A DNA stretch of 64,000 nucleotides from Membranipora membranacea (taxonomy: Eukaryota > Bryozoa > Gymnolaemata > Cheilostomatida > Membraniporidae). Below, one piece after another: positions 46,966 to 59,600 of the stretch (the stretch's first letter is position 1; every line of letters starts with the position of its first letter). The position numbers and the translations under genes were made by a program. Location of the stretch: NCBI GenBank assembly GCA_914767715.1, contig OU612070.1:947501-1011500 (forward strand), written 5' to 3'. The notes beneath the pieces were generated by a model. That model was not told the DNA's origin and did not search any database. It saw nothing but the letters and a program-made list of their open reading frames with translations.

Positions 46966-49900
46966 ATGCTGCGATCACTGGTATGTACAGCAGGAGAGCT
47001 TACACTACTCAGGTAGCGCTAACTTTGAAATACTCATTATTTTTTAAATCTCAATATGTTTTAACAAAGTGTGAGTCTTATGGCCTTATTGGCAAACATG
47101 AAAATGTTCTACCCATGTCTCCATAGTCTGAGCCCTTAGACTCTTCTCTCCATATAACTGCCCTGTTGGCTCTAATTGAGTTTTTTTGTCTATGCTGGCG
47201 CTAAAATGTATGTATATTATAAGGCCGCATAGACAGCGCAATCTGAATAACGTTGTCAGCAGGCGCTGGAAAGGTTGTCATGAAGTGTAGGAACTGCACA
47301 TCTGTGATATTGGAGGGAGGTTGTAAGGTTTTCCAGTCTGACATACATGTTATTGCCTAAGTCGCATATATATATAAATGTTGGCAATGAAAGAAAAACT
47401 GTCTATATGACTAAACTAAACAATACATGTTTTGAGTTAGACCTTAAAATAAGATATCAAACACAAAAATGAGGCAATCATCCATGATGAGATTATTCAA
47501 GTCAAGCCTTAGTAGGGTTATCGTGGATTAGTCATTAGTCAAGACGACCTCAGAGTAAAAATAATCTGTAGTTGCAACATTCACTCAGTTTCAGTCATTG
47601 GAGTCAAGACAAGGATGCAGTTTAGAAATAAAATTATGAAGCAGTTTCTCTTCTACGGGATCAGTAGTTTGGCCATTTTTACTACTGTTACATTGTTCAT
47701 GCGGTGTTATTGCAATTTTTCATCGGTATACATAAATACCCCAGAGAGGAGTTAATTTTTGCTGGATCAGAAGGTCGCCAGCTAACATTTACTCCACCTT
47801 AATACAAAACTCAATATAAACAGAGAACTAATATGCTAGCTAACATAACGTCACCCGAACTAGCTAAACTGAAATCTAGCTAATGTTTAATTACTTCTAG
47901 GGTATGTTAAAATGGAGATACCAGTACTTGGTCTGCAGCATTAGGTATTTTTCAAAATCATTGTCTTTTCTATTTTTAAGAGATTTATCAGCCTTACAAG
48001 GAGATTGGATGGCATCAAACGGTTGAATCAACAAACCTTGATTGGTAAGATATTTAGGTAGCTATTTCATTGGATTATCAAAATGATTACAGTTTCTGTC
48101 TCTGCAAGTTATTCTCAAATGTAATACTTCGTCCCTCCTTACAGGATCGTCCTCGGTCGGATGTAAAAGAGACAGATATTCATCTTTGGAGAATTTACAA
48201 CAACATGGATATAGTGATGATCAAGTAAGGGCGCGTCATTACTTAAGTTTAATATGATCTAAAATTTCGAATTCGTCTGTACACACGAACTGTTATAAGT
48301 AAGGCTTACAAAATGCTTCGGAGTCATCTGCTCAGACAAGGAGAGAGGATAACTTAGGTTTAATAAATGCGATTGGCATTCCAAAATATGGTGACCTCTC
48401 ATATTTATCTTTTCAATAGCAGTCAACAGGCAGGAACCACGCTAGTTGGGCCTTGGCAGGCTTATTTCCAATATATGCAGTGTATGCCAGAGAGGATGCT
48501 AAAAAGCAGAGTAGTAGTTTATCTACTGGTGATGATCAAAAGCCACAAGACAAAGCCAATCCATTGACTGAGACAGGGAATGAAGACCCTGCGGAAGCAT
48601 TGAAGAAAATGAAAGATTTGGTTGTTTCAGAGATAGCATCCAAAGCTATCCAGATGATCAAAGTTGAAGAGAAGAAATTAAAGGAGCAGAGAGACTTGGA
48701 AGATGAAATGGAGAAGTTTGAAGTCAAATCAGGAACCATCCAAACTAGATTTGATCATGTGATCGGCAACACTGAACTCAAAACAGAACTGAGAAATATC
48801 CTCAGGTTTATGAAAGATCCTGAAAAGTACTTCAAAATGGGAGCGAAACTTCCCAATGGCTGTCTCATAAGTGGACCGCCGGGTATTGGTAAAACTATGC
48901 TTGCACGAGCTATGGCAGGTTTGTTTACTCGCATTGCAAAACATTATATCAATGTATTTTAGATTGAGAGCATTACCATTTGGTATAAACCAATGTCATG
49001 ACTGACATCTATATGAGTTAAATGAGACGTCTCTACAAGGTGTGCACACATGCCTCGAAACTCTGACTCCATGGATGTCCTGATATGAGCAGATTAATCA
49101 GTTGTCATCACAAGTTCTCTTGCATTTCCTTCGGTCACTATTTATTGGACTTTACTCAATATTTTGTCTGTCCAGTAAAAAAGTTGTTTTGTGAGCATGA
49201 AGTTTTACTGAGGAATTATTCCGACAGGCACACCTGTCATCTTTATATTTTATTGAATGATGACACCATCATTTTGAATGTTTTGCAGGTGAGAGTAACG
49301 GAGATGTACTATTTTACAGCACTAGAGCGGTTGATTTCTGCGATCACAGCAGCGGAGTGGAGAGGTTGAGGGGGCTATTCAAAGTAAATATTAATCATGG
49401 CGTGTCAAGAGCTGAGAAATCCTTTCAGTTGCTTCTGTTGATTTTGAAAAACAACAACCTTGCATGAATTCCAAGTTATACTTTTTGTTATTAAATTCAG
49501 GATTGCTGTAACGCCCTCAATCATTTATGTTGCTTATAATTATCACTGTTACTGGGTTTTTTTATACAGCTGGCTAAGCTCAAGTTACCCAGTATTATAT
49601 TTATTGATGATATTGAGCGTCTACCAAAGGAATGTCTCGACCTACTTCATGACCTCATGGACGGGTAAGTAAAAGTTAAAGTTACATGTGTGTTGGTAAA
49701 ACGTGTTGGTAAAACTATATCCTCAACACCATGTAGCTGTTTTTTATTTGATTTTCCTACACTATGTGTGATTTTTGTACCATCATTCGCTTGATCTCAA
49801 AAGTTGATGGATATTTAAATACAATAGAAATAATATTAGCAACTTCAACGACTCACCCATAAAGTAAGGATACTGGCCGTAGCATAAGAGTGCCATATTA

Positions 49901-52900
49901 TCTAACCTTTTGTTTGGGGCCAGAGTTTGGCAATTTTACGAAGTTAAGAGATGTAGTATAGTCCTATGATGGGCTGTCACCGACAAGAGGTCCTCAAGAC
50001 TTACTCTTTCTTGTAAGCCACCATGACATAGCCTCGCATATTTTACAGGTTCCATTCTAATCACGGAGTGTTCTTACTGGCAGCGACAGCATCAGATGAT
50101 ATTCCAGAGTAAGAATTTATAATCCAAATTCAAATATAAACCAACATAGTGGTGATGTAATAGAATACTGAAAAATTGCACCATGGTTTCTTTTGATTGA
50201 TTGATCGATTGATATGAATAAGATACAAGTTGGTAAATGTTTCACCCAACATTTTCTTATCTCGCAAGCAAATCATTACTACCTTGATTAAAGACTCAAA
50301 TGGAATCATTGCGTTGTCACTCTTCTGATTATTAACTACTTTGTAGAGCTTTCGCCAGACCAGGTAGATTTGATCTGAAGGCCATATTAGGAGAGCCAGA
50401 TGTTAAAATAAGATTGGAAATAATCAGAGCATTTCTTAAAAGAGCAGAGATTGGTTACGATGACACAGTTAGCTTAGAAAAGTTAGCCAATGATTGCTTT
50501 GGGTAAGTTTAGAGTCCATTTGATTTGGTTGCTCAGGTTATAAAAAAACATGTAACTTGATGTAAGCGACAATGCAATGCCTGTCATCCTATGATTGTTG
50601 TTTAGAGTATGTATATAAACATGTTGACAACACATTCTCCCCAAGCAACATGACCACCATGTCTCCTCCTCTAAAGTCAATTTTTAACAGTGATATACCA
50701 CCGTTGCAATTTGTTTGGTTAGAGGGAAAACAATCTTATTTCTGGCTCAAGGTTAAACTAAGATTTCTGGAAAGGAATGAAAAAAACATAATAATCCATT
50801 GCAATCAATGTACATAAATTATTCTTATTCCGTTGACTGTTATGCCTTTTTTTCCTTTTCCACTCTTCCTTCAGCTCTATGTGGATTAAAATTTCGCTAT
50901 TGAAACGAAATCTAATGCCACTATATGTGTTAAAAAAACTTTGTGTCTGTTACAGCTCGACCGGAGCTGAAATTTGCAACATCATAAACCATGCTGTGAT
51001 ATCAGCTACTAACGAGGAGAGACATAAGATTACAGCAAAGGACCTTGAGTCTGCGCGAGATAAGGTCAGTGGAAAGGTCCCGAGTTTTGGTGTGCTCTGT
51101 CTACTGGATGTGTTCTAGCTGTATTAATCTAGTTATTCTCTGGAGAGTGCGATATCCTATCATTAACACTCTTCCCCAAACATGCTGTGCAAAAAGTGGT
51201 AAATAATAGAAATGACTTTGCTTTTTGTGTATCTAATAGTCGGCCTACTAGTTAACAACTAAACTTAATAGGTGAAAAGAGCAAAGCACTCTCCTTGCTC
51301 AACTTTCCGGTTTCAAAACAATGTTTTTCATCAGAGTCTGAGAACATTTCATAATGAGTATTGGATCCGTAAAAAGGATTAACTATTATCAATATTGAAA
51401 AAGTTTCTTGCTGCCGGGTATCAATGGAGGCTTACACTTGCCATTGTGTTTTATTATGACCTAACAGGTTATGAGTGGTTTGATGACACCTAAGCAGGAC
51501 GCTGAGGCTAAGCTACAGACAGCTTACCATGAGGCTGGGCATACTCTTGTCCAGTACTACTCTACGGTTAAAGGTAGAAAACTACGCAAAGTAACCATTA
51601 TCCCTCGAGGTGATTGTCTTGGCATGGTAAGTCCTAATAAGACGTCACATAGAATTTTCATTCGTTTTTGCACCCTTACTATCTACTATCTGCTGCCAAC
51701 TTTTTTGCAAATGTAAGATTGTTTTCTTGTGCCTTCCCTTCCTCCGTCACAATGTGCAAAGAACCATGTTTGCTGATAAATGTATTTGTTTGAGATCAGT
51801 GTATTAACTCAATACTTCCCTAGACGTATTACACAAGTGGGGATGTACGCCTGTCCAAATATTTAAGAGAGGAGATGGTCCGTGATATGGAGGTAGCTTT
51901 GGGAGGCCGCGTGGCAGAAGAAATTGCCTACGGAGTGGATAAAGTCTCTACTGGAGCTTCCGCAGATTTAATCCAAGCGACAGGTCTTGCTAAGCGGATG
52001 GTGAAATACTATGGATTCTCTAGGGTAAGGGTCAATTGTATTCAATATACCATGAAATTAAAAAGCCATTAGAAATAAGTGAATTGCTTATTTCGAAGAG
52101 CAATTTTTCAGCACTCAAACCAGTAATGAACCATTTCAAACACATAACCTCTGTAATCAATCTATTCACTTACAAATCACGATCTATGGCAAACAAAAAG
52201 GAGTACATGATTCAGATATTATCTGAATCATGTATTCCTTTTTGGCAGCATCGACGTGTATCATTTTACAAGTCACCGACATCAAATATAGTAAATCTAT
52301 AAATTTTTCTAGCTTACACTTGATATTCTATCTAATAGCACTCTCTTTTAGTTTTCTATACAGATGGTGAAAATCAGGCATTTACAAAATCATACATAGT
52401 TTGCCAATAAAACCTATACTTGGTCAAAACATTTGATATTGCACATCCACCGCTGTGAGACTTTTATAAAGATTTGGGTGGTGGCATTTCTAGTAAATAA
52501 TCACACACACCACTGCTGATACGGATTGTAGATGGGGATAAGAGTTATAGAAGACTCACATGTGCTGGGCGATGAGCTACAGAGCAAAGTAGATACAGAA
52601 ATGGCAAATATTCTTCAGGTGAGATACAGTTACTATACATGCCTATAGTTTTAGGGGAGGCAGAGACGCTCTGCCTCCCCTAGAACGCACAATAGAGTGG
52701 CCTAAAAATGCCATAGCTGAATATTCCATGTCGGAATCAGTACATTTGAGACTTGCATATGCTATTTATATCATTAAAACACTTTGGTGGATGGGGATTA
52801 ACCCTAGAATCCACACAAGGAGCTTACAATACCTAACCTGTTGTTACTTCACACCCTCAAGAATTTCCGCCTCCCCGACCATTTTTCTTTAACTACGGCC

Positions 52901-53439
52901 TTGTCTATTAGATAATGAAGGTGGTGTGGGCAGTAGGGCGGTAGGGCGGTAGGGCGGTAGGGCGGTAGGGCGGTAGGGCGGTAGGGCGGTAGGGCGGTAG
53001 GGCGGTAGGGCGGTAGGGCAGTAGGGCAGGTATTGATATAGCCTCAGAGCTTGTCAAGACTAGGCTAGAATGGATAATGATTAAAGGATGCAATTGTGGC
53101 ATGATATTTAGCTATCCCAAGGGTTAATGCCAAACTCAGCTAGCTTTGAATTTCAATAATCAGTTTACATTAGGCATGATAATGTATATATAGGGAGACA
53201 CTTTTTCAGGATACTGTTACATGCTGAGCAGAAGCAGTTGTCTTGCTTTCATACTTTGTGTCGCTAAGAAATCTTTGATGTTTGTTGTTGTCTAGGAAGC
53301 CTATGAGAGAGTGAAATGTTTACTGACGAATAAACAAGAGGAGTTAAAGAGACTGGCAGAGAAACTGGCTGAGAATGAGGAGCTTAGTGCTGAGCAGGTG
53401 AAAGAGATACTTGAGGGAGGATCACTTCACTCTGAGTAG
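46966..53439 (+). CDS. FtsH/YME1L-type mitochondrial AAA metalloprotease with divergent ATPase (13 exons)
   Basis: Exons: 46966-46980, 47981-48044, 48145-48224, 48420-48918, 49289-49383, 49570-49664, 50049-50108, 50347-50502, 50956-51064, 51468-51626, 51824-52024, 52532-52618 and 53296-53439. Sum 1764 nt, 587 residues. The Arg-rich start (MLRSLRFISLTRRLDGIKR) is a likely mitochondrial presequence. A short hydrophobic segment (ALAGLFPIYAVYA, about residue 65) may be the membrane anchor. Walker A GPPGIGKT (205-212) is intact. Walker B is IIFIDD (second acid Asp, not Glu). The FVG pore-loop motif is missing (DFCDHSSGVERLRGLF). The stretch from Walker B to MDG is shortened. The sensor-1 ATN is ATA. 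The RPGRFD arginine region remains. The zinc site HEAGH (412-416) and TGASAD (Asp492) are intact. Exon 1 is only five codons and is the least certain. Confidence 0.92.
47745..47902. mobile_element. GAGGAGTAAA MITE family, copy 2
   Basis: From GAGGAGTTAATTTTTGC to TTAATTACTTCTAG, sharing CAGCTAACATTTACTCCA and GCTAGCTAACAT with the copies at 37435 and 57711. Intron 1 of the FtsH-like gene. Confidence 0.55.
52195..52243. repeat. Inverted repeat, arms of about 23 bp
   Basis: AAAAAGGAGTACATGATTCA and its near-perfect reverse complement (one mismatch) with almost no spacer. Intron 11 of the FtsH-like gene. Confidence 0.85.
52650..52685. repeat. GC-rich perfect hairpin
   Basis: Arm TTAGGGGAGGCAGAG at about 52651-52665, a 3-bp loop, then the near-perfect complement CTCTGCCTCCCCTAGAA. 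Intron 12 of the FtsH-like gene. Confidence 0.85.
52932..53028 (+). repeat. 8-bp G-rich minisatellite (GTAGGGCG)n
   Basis: About twelve nearly perfect GTAGGGCG units; the last ones have GTAGGGCA. Every unit gives a GGG run, so the strand that is the sense strand of the host gene could form G-quadruplexes. Intron 12 of the FtsH-like gene. Confidence 0.95.
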
Positions 53440-53469
53440 GAGCAGTCATCCCGTTAGAAGACAAAAAAT

Positions 53470-53475
53470 AATAAA
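53470..53475 (+). terminator. Poly(A) signal AATAAA of the FtsH-like gene
   Basis: A canonical AATAAA lies 31 bp after the TAG at 53439, implying a very short 3' UTR if used. Other late signals cannot be excluded. Confidence 0.5.
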
Positions 53476-53843
53476 CAATAACATCCAACATCTCTCCAGC
53501 AACTTTGCACATTGAAACTGTGTGGTCACAAGTCTGTATGTAAACCTCGCACCATCCAGCCTTTAACTTGGTAGCTCACTGCGACCCAAGGTTTGAGTAC
53601 ATCACTCTAGAGAGTCACAGAGATGTAGATTCTTTAAACAACTTTGTCATAACTTTATATCTGTTGTAGTCTTATATACAGGGACGTGCTATACACTTTA
53701 ATTTCTCTTTAGTTAGAAGAGTTTGTAGTAGGAAATTCGGTATTTTTTGATGGCATATTGCTGGATATTTATGTATCACTTTATTTTACTTTCCGAAGTT
53801 TTGTGTATATGATATTATTGTTATATTTTTCTTTCCTCATGTA

Positions 53844-54840
53844 TCATGTGCAAACCAATACTAAAGTCATAAAAAAGTTGAAAAAGCTAGACTGTCGTTT
53901 GTTTGTTCGGCAATGTTTTGTTTTGAATCTGTAAGCACTTCGAGAGGATATCCTTGGGGTTTGGCTAAAAACAATCCTGTGATGTAATGGGTGGCATTCA
54001 TCATCTAAAATGGTACTAAAACGCTTACAACAAAGAGAGAAAATAAAATCATTTAGCTGAGGTAATTGTAAAGCTATACATCGCTCTTCATACTCAAATT
54101 CAGGGAGGATAACCCTAAAGGCTGATCTCTGTATACTCGCAAGTCTAGCCTTGCTTCCATCAGAGAGAAAGGTGTAAAACGCTAGCATAGCATAGCATAG
54201 AATTGATCTAATATTTGTTATATAAAAAATCTTCAGACCCGTTTCATTGAGACAGATCGATTTAAGTTTACGCATGAGAAAAAGACGGGTGTCTAGAGTG
54301 TCTAGAGACTAGGTGAGCAATGTGCTTGTTAAAACTGAGCTTTTGGTCAACAAAAATTCTTAAAATTTTACATAAGGTTGGGCCGTACTAGGAGACTTTC
54401 ATTTACAATTACTGCATGAGAAAAATTAGCATGGGTAGATAGTGATACATTCATAATCACAGTTTTGCTAGCATTCAGCAACATTGAATTTTCCTCATAC
54501 CACCGTTGTGTGGCTTTGATTGCTGGTAAAATAGCACTATAATTGTTTACATCAGATACAGCTGTATAAAAAGACGTGTCGTCAGCATATTCTACATGAG
54601 AAAAATCGGGGACTTTGAGATCATAACAGTAGATAAGCCAATGTATCGGGCCAAGTTTAGTGCCTTGTGGTGTTCCAACCATTGATGGTATATAGCTTGA
54701 TGACTGGGCAAGGCAATATCTTACAGTCTGAAGTCGGTCTTGCAGGAAATCAGCAACCAGAGCAGTGATGTTCTTGTTAAAACAGTGACCTCTCATCTTA
54801 TCAAGTAAAAAAAACCAATATAATAACTTAAAAATCAGTA
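53844..54840 (-). mobile_element. Decayed LINE reverse-transcriptase fragment
   Basis: Two minus-strand frames, roughly 54840-54368 and 54330-53844, carry collinear RT homology: VGTPQGTKLGPIHWLIYCYDL, EYADDTSFY (catalytic YADD) and WYEENSMLLNASKT. A frame change follows, then ILRIFVDQKLSFNKHI, ITNIRSILCYAMLAF and the C-terminal region. The 5' end and several frames are lost. It differs from the LINE at 35222 (YADD versus FADD). It lies downstream of, and antisense to, the FtsH-like gene. Confidence 0.85.
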
Positions 54841-56642
54841 AACTGGAAATCTCATCTCTTTTATAAGGTGGGGCACTGCAGAGTCAGCTACCAACCTGTA
54901 CATCAAGCAAGTGGCAATTTATATATATATTTACATTTTTTATTGCAACAATCATCATCCAAAGATGTTCTCTCTGATGTGCAAAGAAACCAAAACAAAA
55001 AAACAATCAAATTAAAATCAAGGGTATAAAACTCAATTCAATGAAAACAAATGTTTTGACAATGCAAATTTAAGTGTATTGTAGAGTTTAAATCTACTCC
55101 ATAGTGCATTTAAATCTACTACTTGTGTCCCAGGCCCCAGTATCACAGATTTAACCCGTAATAGTAATCCCCAGCCAGGTAAGCTACCCTGATCATGTAA
55201 ATTGCAACTCTGAGCCACCGTCCATATCATTTGATAACAATTCTTACAATAATATAATTTATGAACAAAGTATTGTTTGAAACAGAGATAAATAGTCAAG
55301 GATATAATTGCATTGCTTGAAGACACATGTCATGCATTCCCGTACTGCAAATTGCCAGTTACAACCATATGTCTCAACGTTTTACAAAGTATGTCCAGCG
55401 AATTTTATTTTATGGGGGACTTGTCTGCACAATGTAATGTGGACACAATTCCAAGCTATTCAGTATATTTTAGCATTGGTTAGTCATGAATATGATGCTA
55501 CTCCTATTAGTATTCATGTACTCTAAAGTGCGCTGATGCATCACCCAACATTCCTGGCACATAGCCAACACACTGAATCCACTGTTCTTGCTTCCTCATA
55601 TTTGGGTTACATTGTGGGAGCAGTTTATCTGACGACATGGATCAGAAGAAATAAACACAGCATAATCAGTAGTTGTTGAAATGTTATAGTAGGCTTTAAA
55701 ATGCTGTTAGTTTTCTTTTTGAGTAATATTGAAATGGAATCAAATGAACTGGTAGATGGTTGCTTAACATGGGAGAGTACATACTGTAATGTGATGGGGA
55801 AATTAATTCAGGAGTTGTACAATGATTCACTGACTCAAAAATGTTATATATTATTGAAGTAGAATGCCGACATATATAGGATGAAATAGCTGCACAATAT
55901 GTAATTGTATGTCACTATGTCAGTCTCAAGGATTGTATTGCAAAACATTTGATGTTGCCTCTTGTTGAAGTTACCTGTACTAGTCAACGAAGATTGAATT
56001 CTCAGAGATGCAATGTATATACACAAAGGCCAGTAAGAGATCAATCATTTCTACCAAATATTTTGTAACAAAATTAACCCCAGCCTAACATGCCATCCAG
56101 TAATCATGATGAATTTGAATTATTGTTGTTCAAGTTTTAATGTGACCTTTTTTGAAAATAGACTGTTAAAACTTATCTAATAAAATCTGAAAACAACTTT
56201 TTAGGCAAAAAAGCATCAGGATGTAAAGTAGATAAAATGTAATTGTAAGAAGCAATATTTTTATGGTATCATCACCTGAGGACTCGTTGATAAGAAAACA
56301 CTGTCTCGAATGAGGACAGTAAGAAAATTTCATATTTAAACATGATTATGGTTCAAGGTGTCCAGAAAACAAAACCACCATATACTTTTCTCCTTATCAT
56401 AAGTACAAAATTGTATAATATTTCATTATAAAAGTTTGTTCTTAGCGAGGTAACTTTGGAAGTGACAGTATCCTCTATTATCCTTTACTTGTGAAACTAA
56501 GTTGATTTCGACAGCTGGCATATAGAAGTAGTTCCCTAAGCAGCAGTAAAGGTCAGCACTGCCTATAGTTTTAAGGTCAGCACTGCATATAGGTCACAGG
56601 TCAACACATGCTGCTAGACTAGTAGCCAGGGTTGCCAGGTGT
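54841..56642. other. Gene-free spacer
   Basis: AT-rich DNA between the LINE remnant and the nuclear-protein stop codon. I see no exon series, RNA gene or repeat family. Open frames here are short and featureless. The last 200 bp probably include the 3' UTR of the minus-strand gene. Confidence 0.5.
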
Positions 56643-59600
56643 CTATAGGTCACAGGCGTCACCTGATGCCAGTCTTGTAGCCAGGTTTGCCAGTGTCTTC
56701 CAGTCTTTCAGTTCTATGAGCTGTTTCAGCCTGTCCTCTTTACTGACCCTGTTCTGTGTACTGTCAGATCTTAATGGATGACTGACCTGTACTACGCTGA
56801 GTTTACCAGGCTTATAGGCGCGGCTGTCAGCATGGCGATAGAGTAGGCTCCTGTCTATCTCTGATGGCTTCTTGAATTTATATTTCCCAGTATATGTTGG
56901 TAGTTTTCTGGCAGGTGTGACAGGAGAGTTGTATTTGCTGACAGGTTTGACAGGAGAGTTGTATTTTCGGGCAGGTCTGACAGGAGAGTTGTATTTTCTG
57001 ACAGGTGTGACAGGAGACTTGTATTTTCTGACAGGTGTGACAGGAGAGTTGTATCCTTTATCACTCTGTTCTATTATCTGACTGCGTGATGACTCATCAT
57101 GAGATCTTGTTGCTTCTCTCCCCTCCTGACGGACAGCCGTGGATACTGTAAATGAATACAGTGTGATATGTTCAAAAAATGAAATTATCTGCGAACAACG
57201 ATATATGTGTGACAGATAGATAGATATAGATATGGAAATGATAATTTATCCAGAAATTATGGTTTCGTCACCATATTTTATTGTAGTACAGGGGCCCTCA
57301 GTCATTGCTCCACAGTCCACTGGCTTGCTCTGAACTGCCTGTAAAGCCGCACTAGACTTTGTGTGACACAGACATAGACATACACAGAGATATCACACTA
57401 TTATCTTATGCTCGTTTTGGTTTCTTCAACAACGCACAAAATTTCAAGTTAGCGTACATTTATCCACCAAGTCTGGCGAAGCAGAGAGAGTGAAACATGG
57501 GATTTCTTAGCCTTCTTAAATTCTTACTAAAATCAAATACCACAGAAACTTGAGAAGCTTATAATTCCCAAACTTCTTCTCATCCACCACATCTTGTTTC
57601 TATTTTATTAGTTTCTATACCTTTGTAATAATATTTTTCTAATAGGTTTTTAACCAACATTTTTTATTACCAGTGCATTTTTTAGTCATGAGCAGCAAAT
57701 CAGGCGTAAATGCTAGCTAGAGTTCAGTTTGGCTAGTTTGGAGTTGACTAAATGTTAGCTAGCACTTTTATTTGGCTGGTTGAGGCGACAGTAAAGAGGG
57801 CGAGTGAAAGTAAGCTAGCCATGAAGCTGGCTTACTTTACTTCCTACGAATACTTTACTCCCCTAGGGTAATAATACTTTACTCCTCTAAGTAACTTACC
57901 CAAAGGAGAATTTACAGATACTCTACCCTTCCTATGTTTCCGACGGAGTTCATCGAGGGCTTCATCAACAGAATCAGGATCTGAGACACTTAGTAAGCTT
58001 ATACTAGATGAGAAGTCACCAGGATACAAAACTACAGAACACGGATCAGCATACTTATAAGTAGTCAAGTAACAAAGTAAGAGAACACAGATGTAGGTCT
58101 TGTGATTGTGATTCCGACAGTTGCAAGACTTATCAGGAAGGTGACATTTGATGGTCCGTCTGTTCGCTCCTAGCGCAGTGAGAACTACGGGAAAATATGG
58201 CATATGCGTTTTAGTCAAGGTGAATTTTTGATGTTGGTGCAAAAATTCAATGACAGTGATTTTGAGCGGACATTCACCTAATTAAGTTATCTATGTTGCA
58301 CCGATAATCCCTGGATTTTCATTTCGCTCATCGCTCTCGTCGCGATATTAATCTACCAGGTACACAACTTTTCATTTACAATTTGCCAATGACAAACTTA
58401 GAAAATCCATTTCCAGGTTTAAATTGAGCGAATTTACCATTACAAAATGGTAAAATTCTATATGTGCGCATCTATACGAATATATGTGCAGCGTATATAT
58501 TATATTACTTATGAAGGTTTTCCTACCAGCCTTATTTTTTCTCTCCTTGTAGACTTTCGGCGAGGACTGGAACTGCTGCCTTAAATCCTCAATATGGTTG
58601 GTTGATTCAACTTCGAACGCTGACTCTGATAGCGATGGGAGATCAACTACATAAAACATACATGGCAGCATAAGAGACAAACACATGGATCTGATGTCGG
58701 AATATGTAGACATAGAGAGTTGTTATTGTAAATAACTAAGCTAAAGCAAGCTGACATGCCATAAAATGAAATACTGCTGAATTTATAACACTAGAGTCCA
58801 GCGGACAACTCCTGAGAATTGAGGCGGCTCATAAAATTTCCATGATATCTATGATCTCTGATTCCACTGCAAAACAGCAAAACTTATAAAAAAGAAAAGC
58901 AAGGGTATATGCCATAAGGTATCTACCCCACACAAGCCACCTGCGCTTAACGGGCAGTCATATGGGACAAAGTGTATAAAAGAAAAAGGAACTTACATTC
59001 AATAGGTGACTCTGTGATTGATATACTGCCAGGTCTAGTAACTGGTTTAAAATATCCAGCTGATATAGATCTTCTGTTTGACTTATTCTGACTAATTGGA
59101 GGAGTAAGCTGATGAGATGTGCCGCTCAATCTGGTCTCTCCCAATCTCCTCTCAGTCTTTCTCTGAGTGTCGGGAGGCGTGAAGAGATGAGATGTAACAC
59201 TCAGGCTCTCCTTACTCACGCTCTCGATTTGGCTGAAGGGACCAAATTCCTTATCTGAATAAACAGGAGTTCTGAATTATAAAGACTGAATAAATGAGCT
59301 TACACTGTTAATGTATTCACTAGATTGTATGTGAACAAGAAAATAACTATTAATCTCTTCCCCTCCCTTCTCTCCCTCCCCCAGTAAACACAATAATAAG
59401 TATATGTCACACATGGATCTGACACCTTCCCTCCCCCAGTAAACACAATAATAAGTATATGTCACACATGGATCTGACACCTTCCCTCCCCCAGTGAACA
59501 CAATGATAAGTCTATGTCACACATGGATCTGACACCTTCCCTCCCCCAGTGAACACAATGATAAGTTTATGTCACACATGGATCTGACACCATCTGGTTC

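Noticed and set aside
56872-57081. Plus-strand open frame with TGVTGELYFL repeats
   Set aside because: Antisense shadow of the SPVTPVRK repeats in the minus-strand gene, where phase and splice signals support coding.
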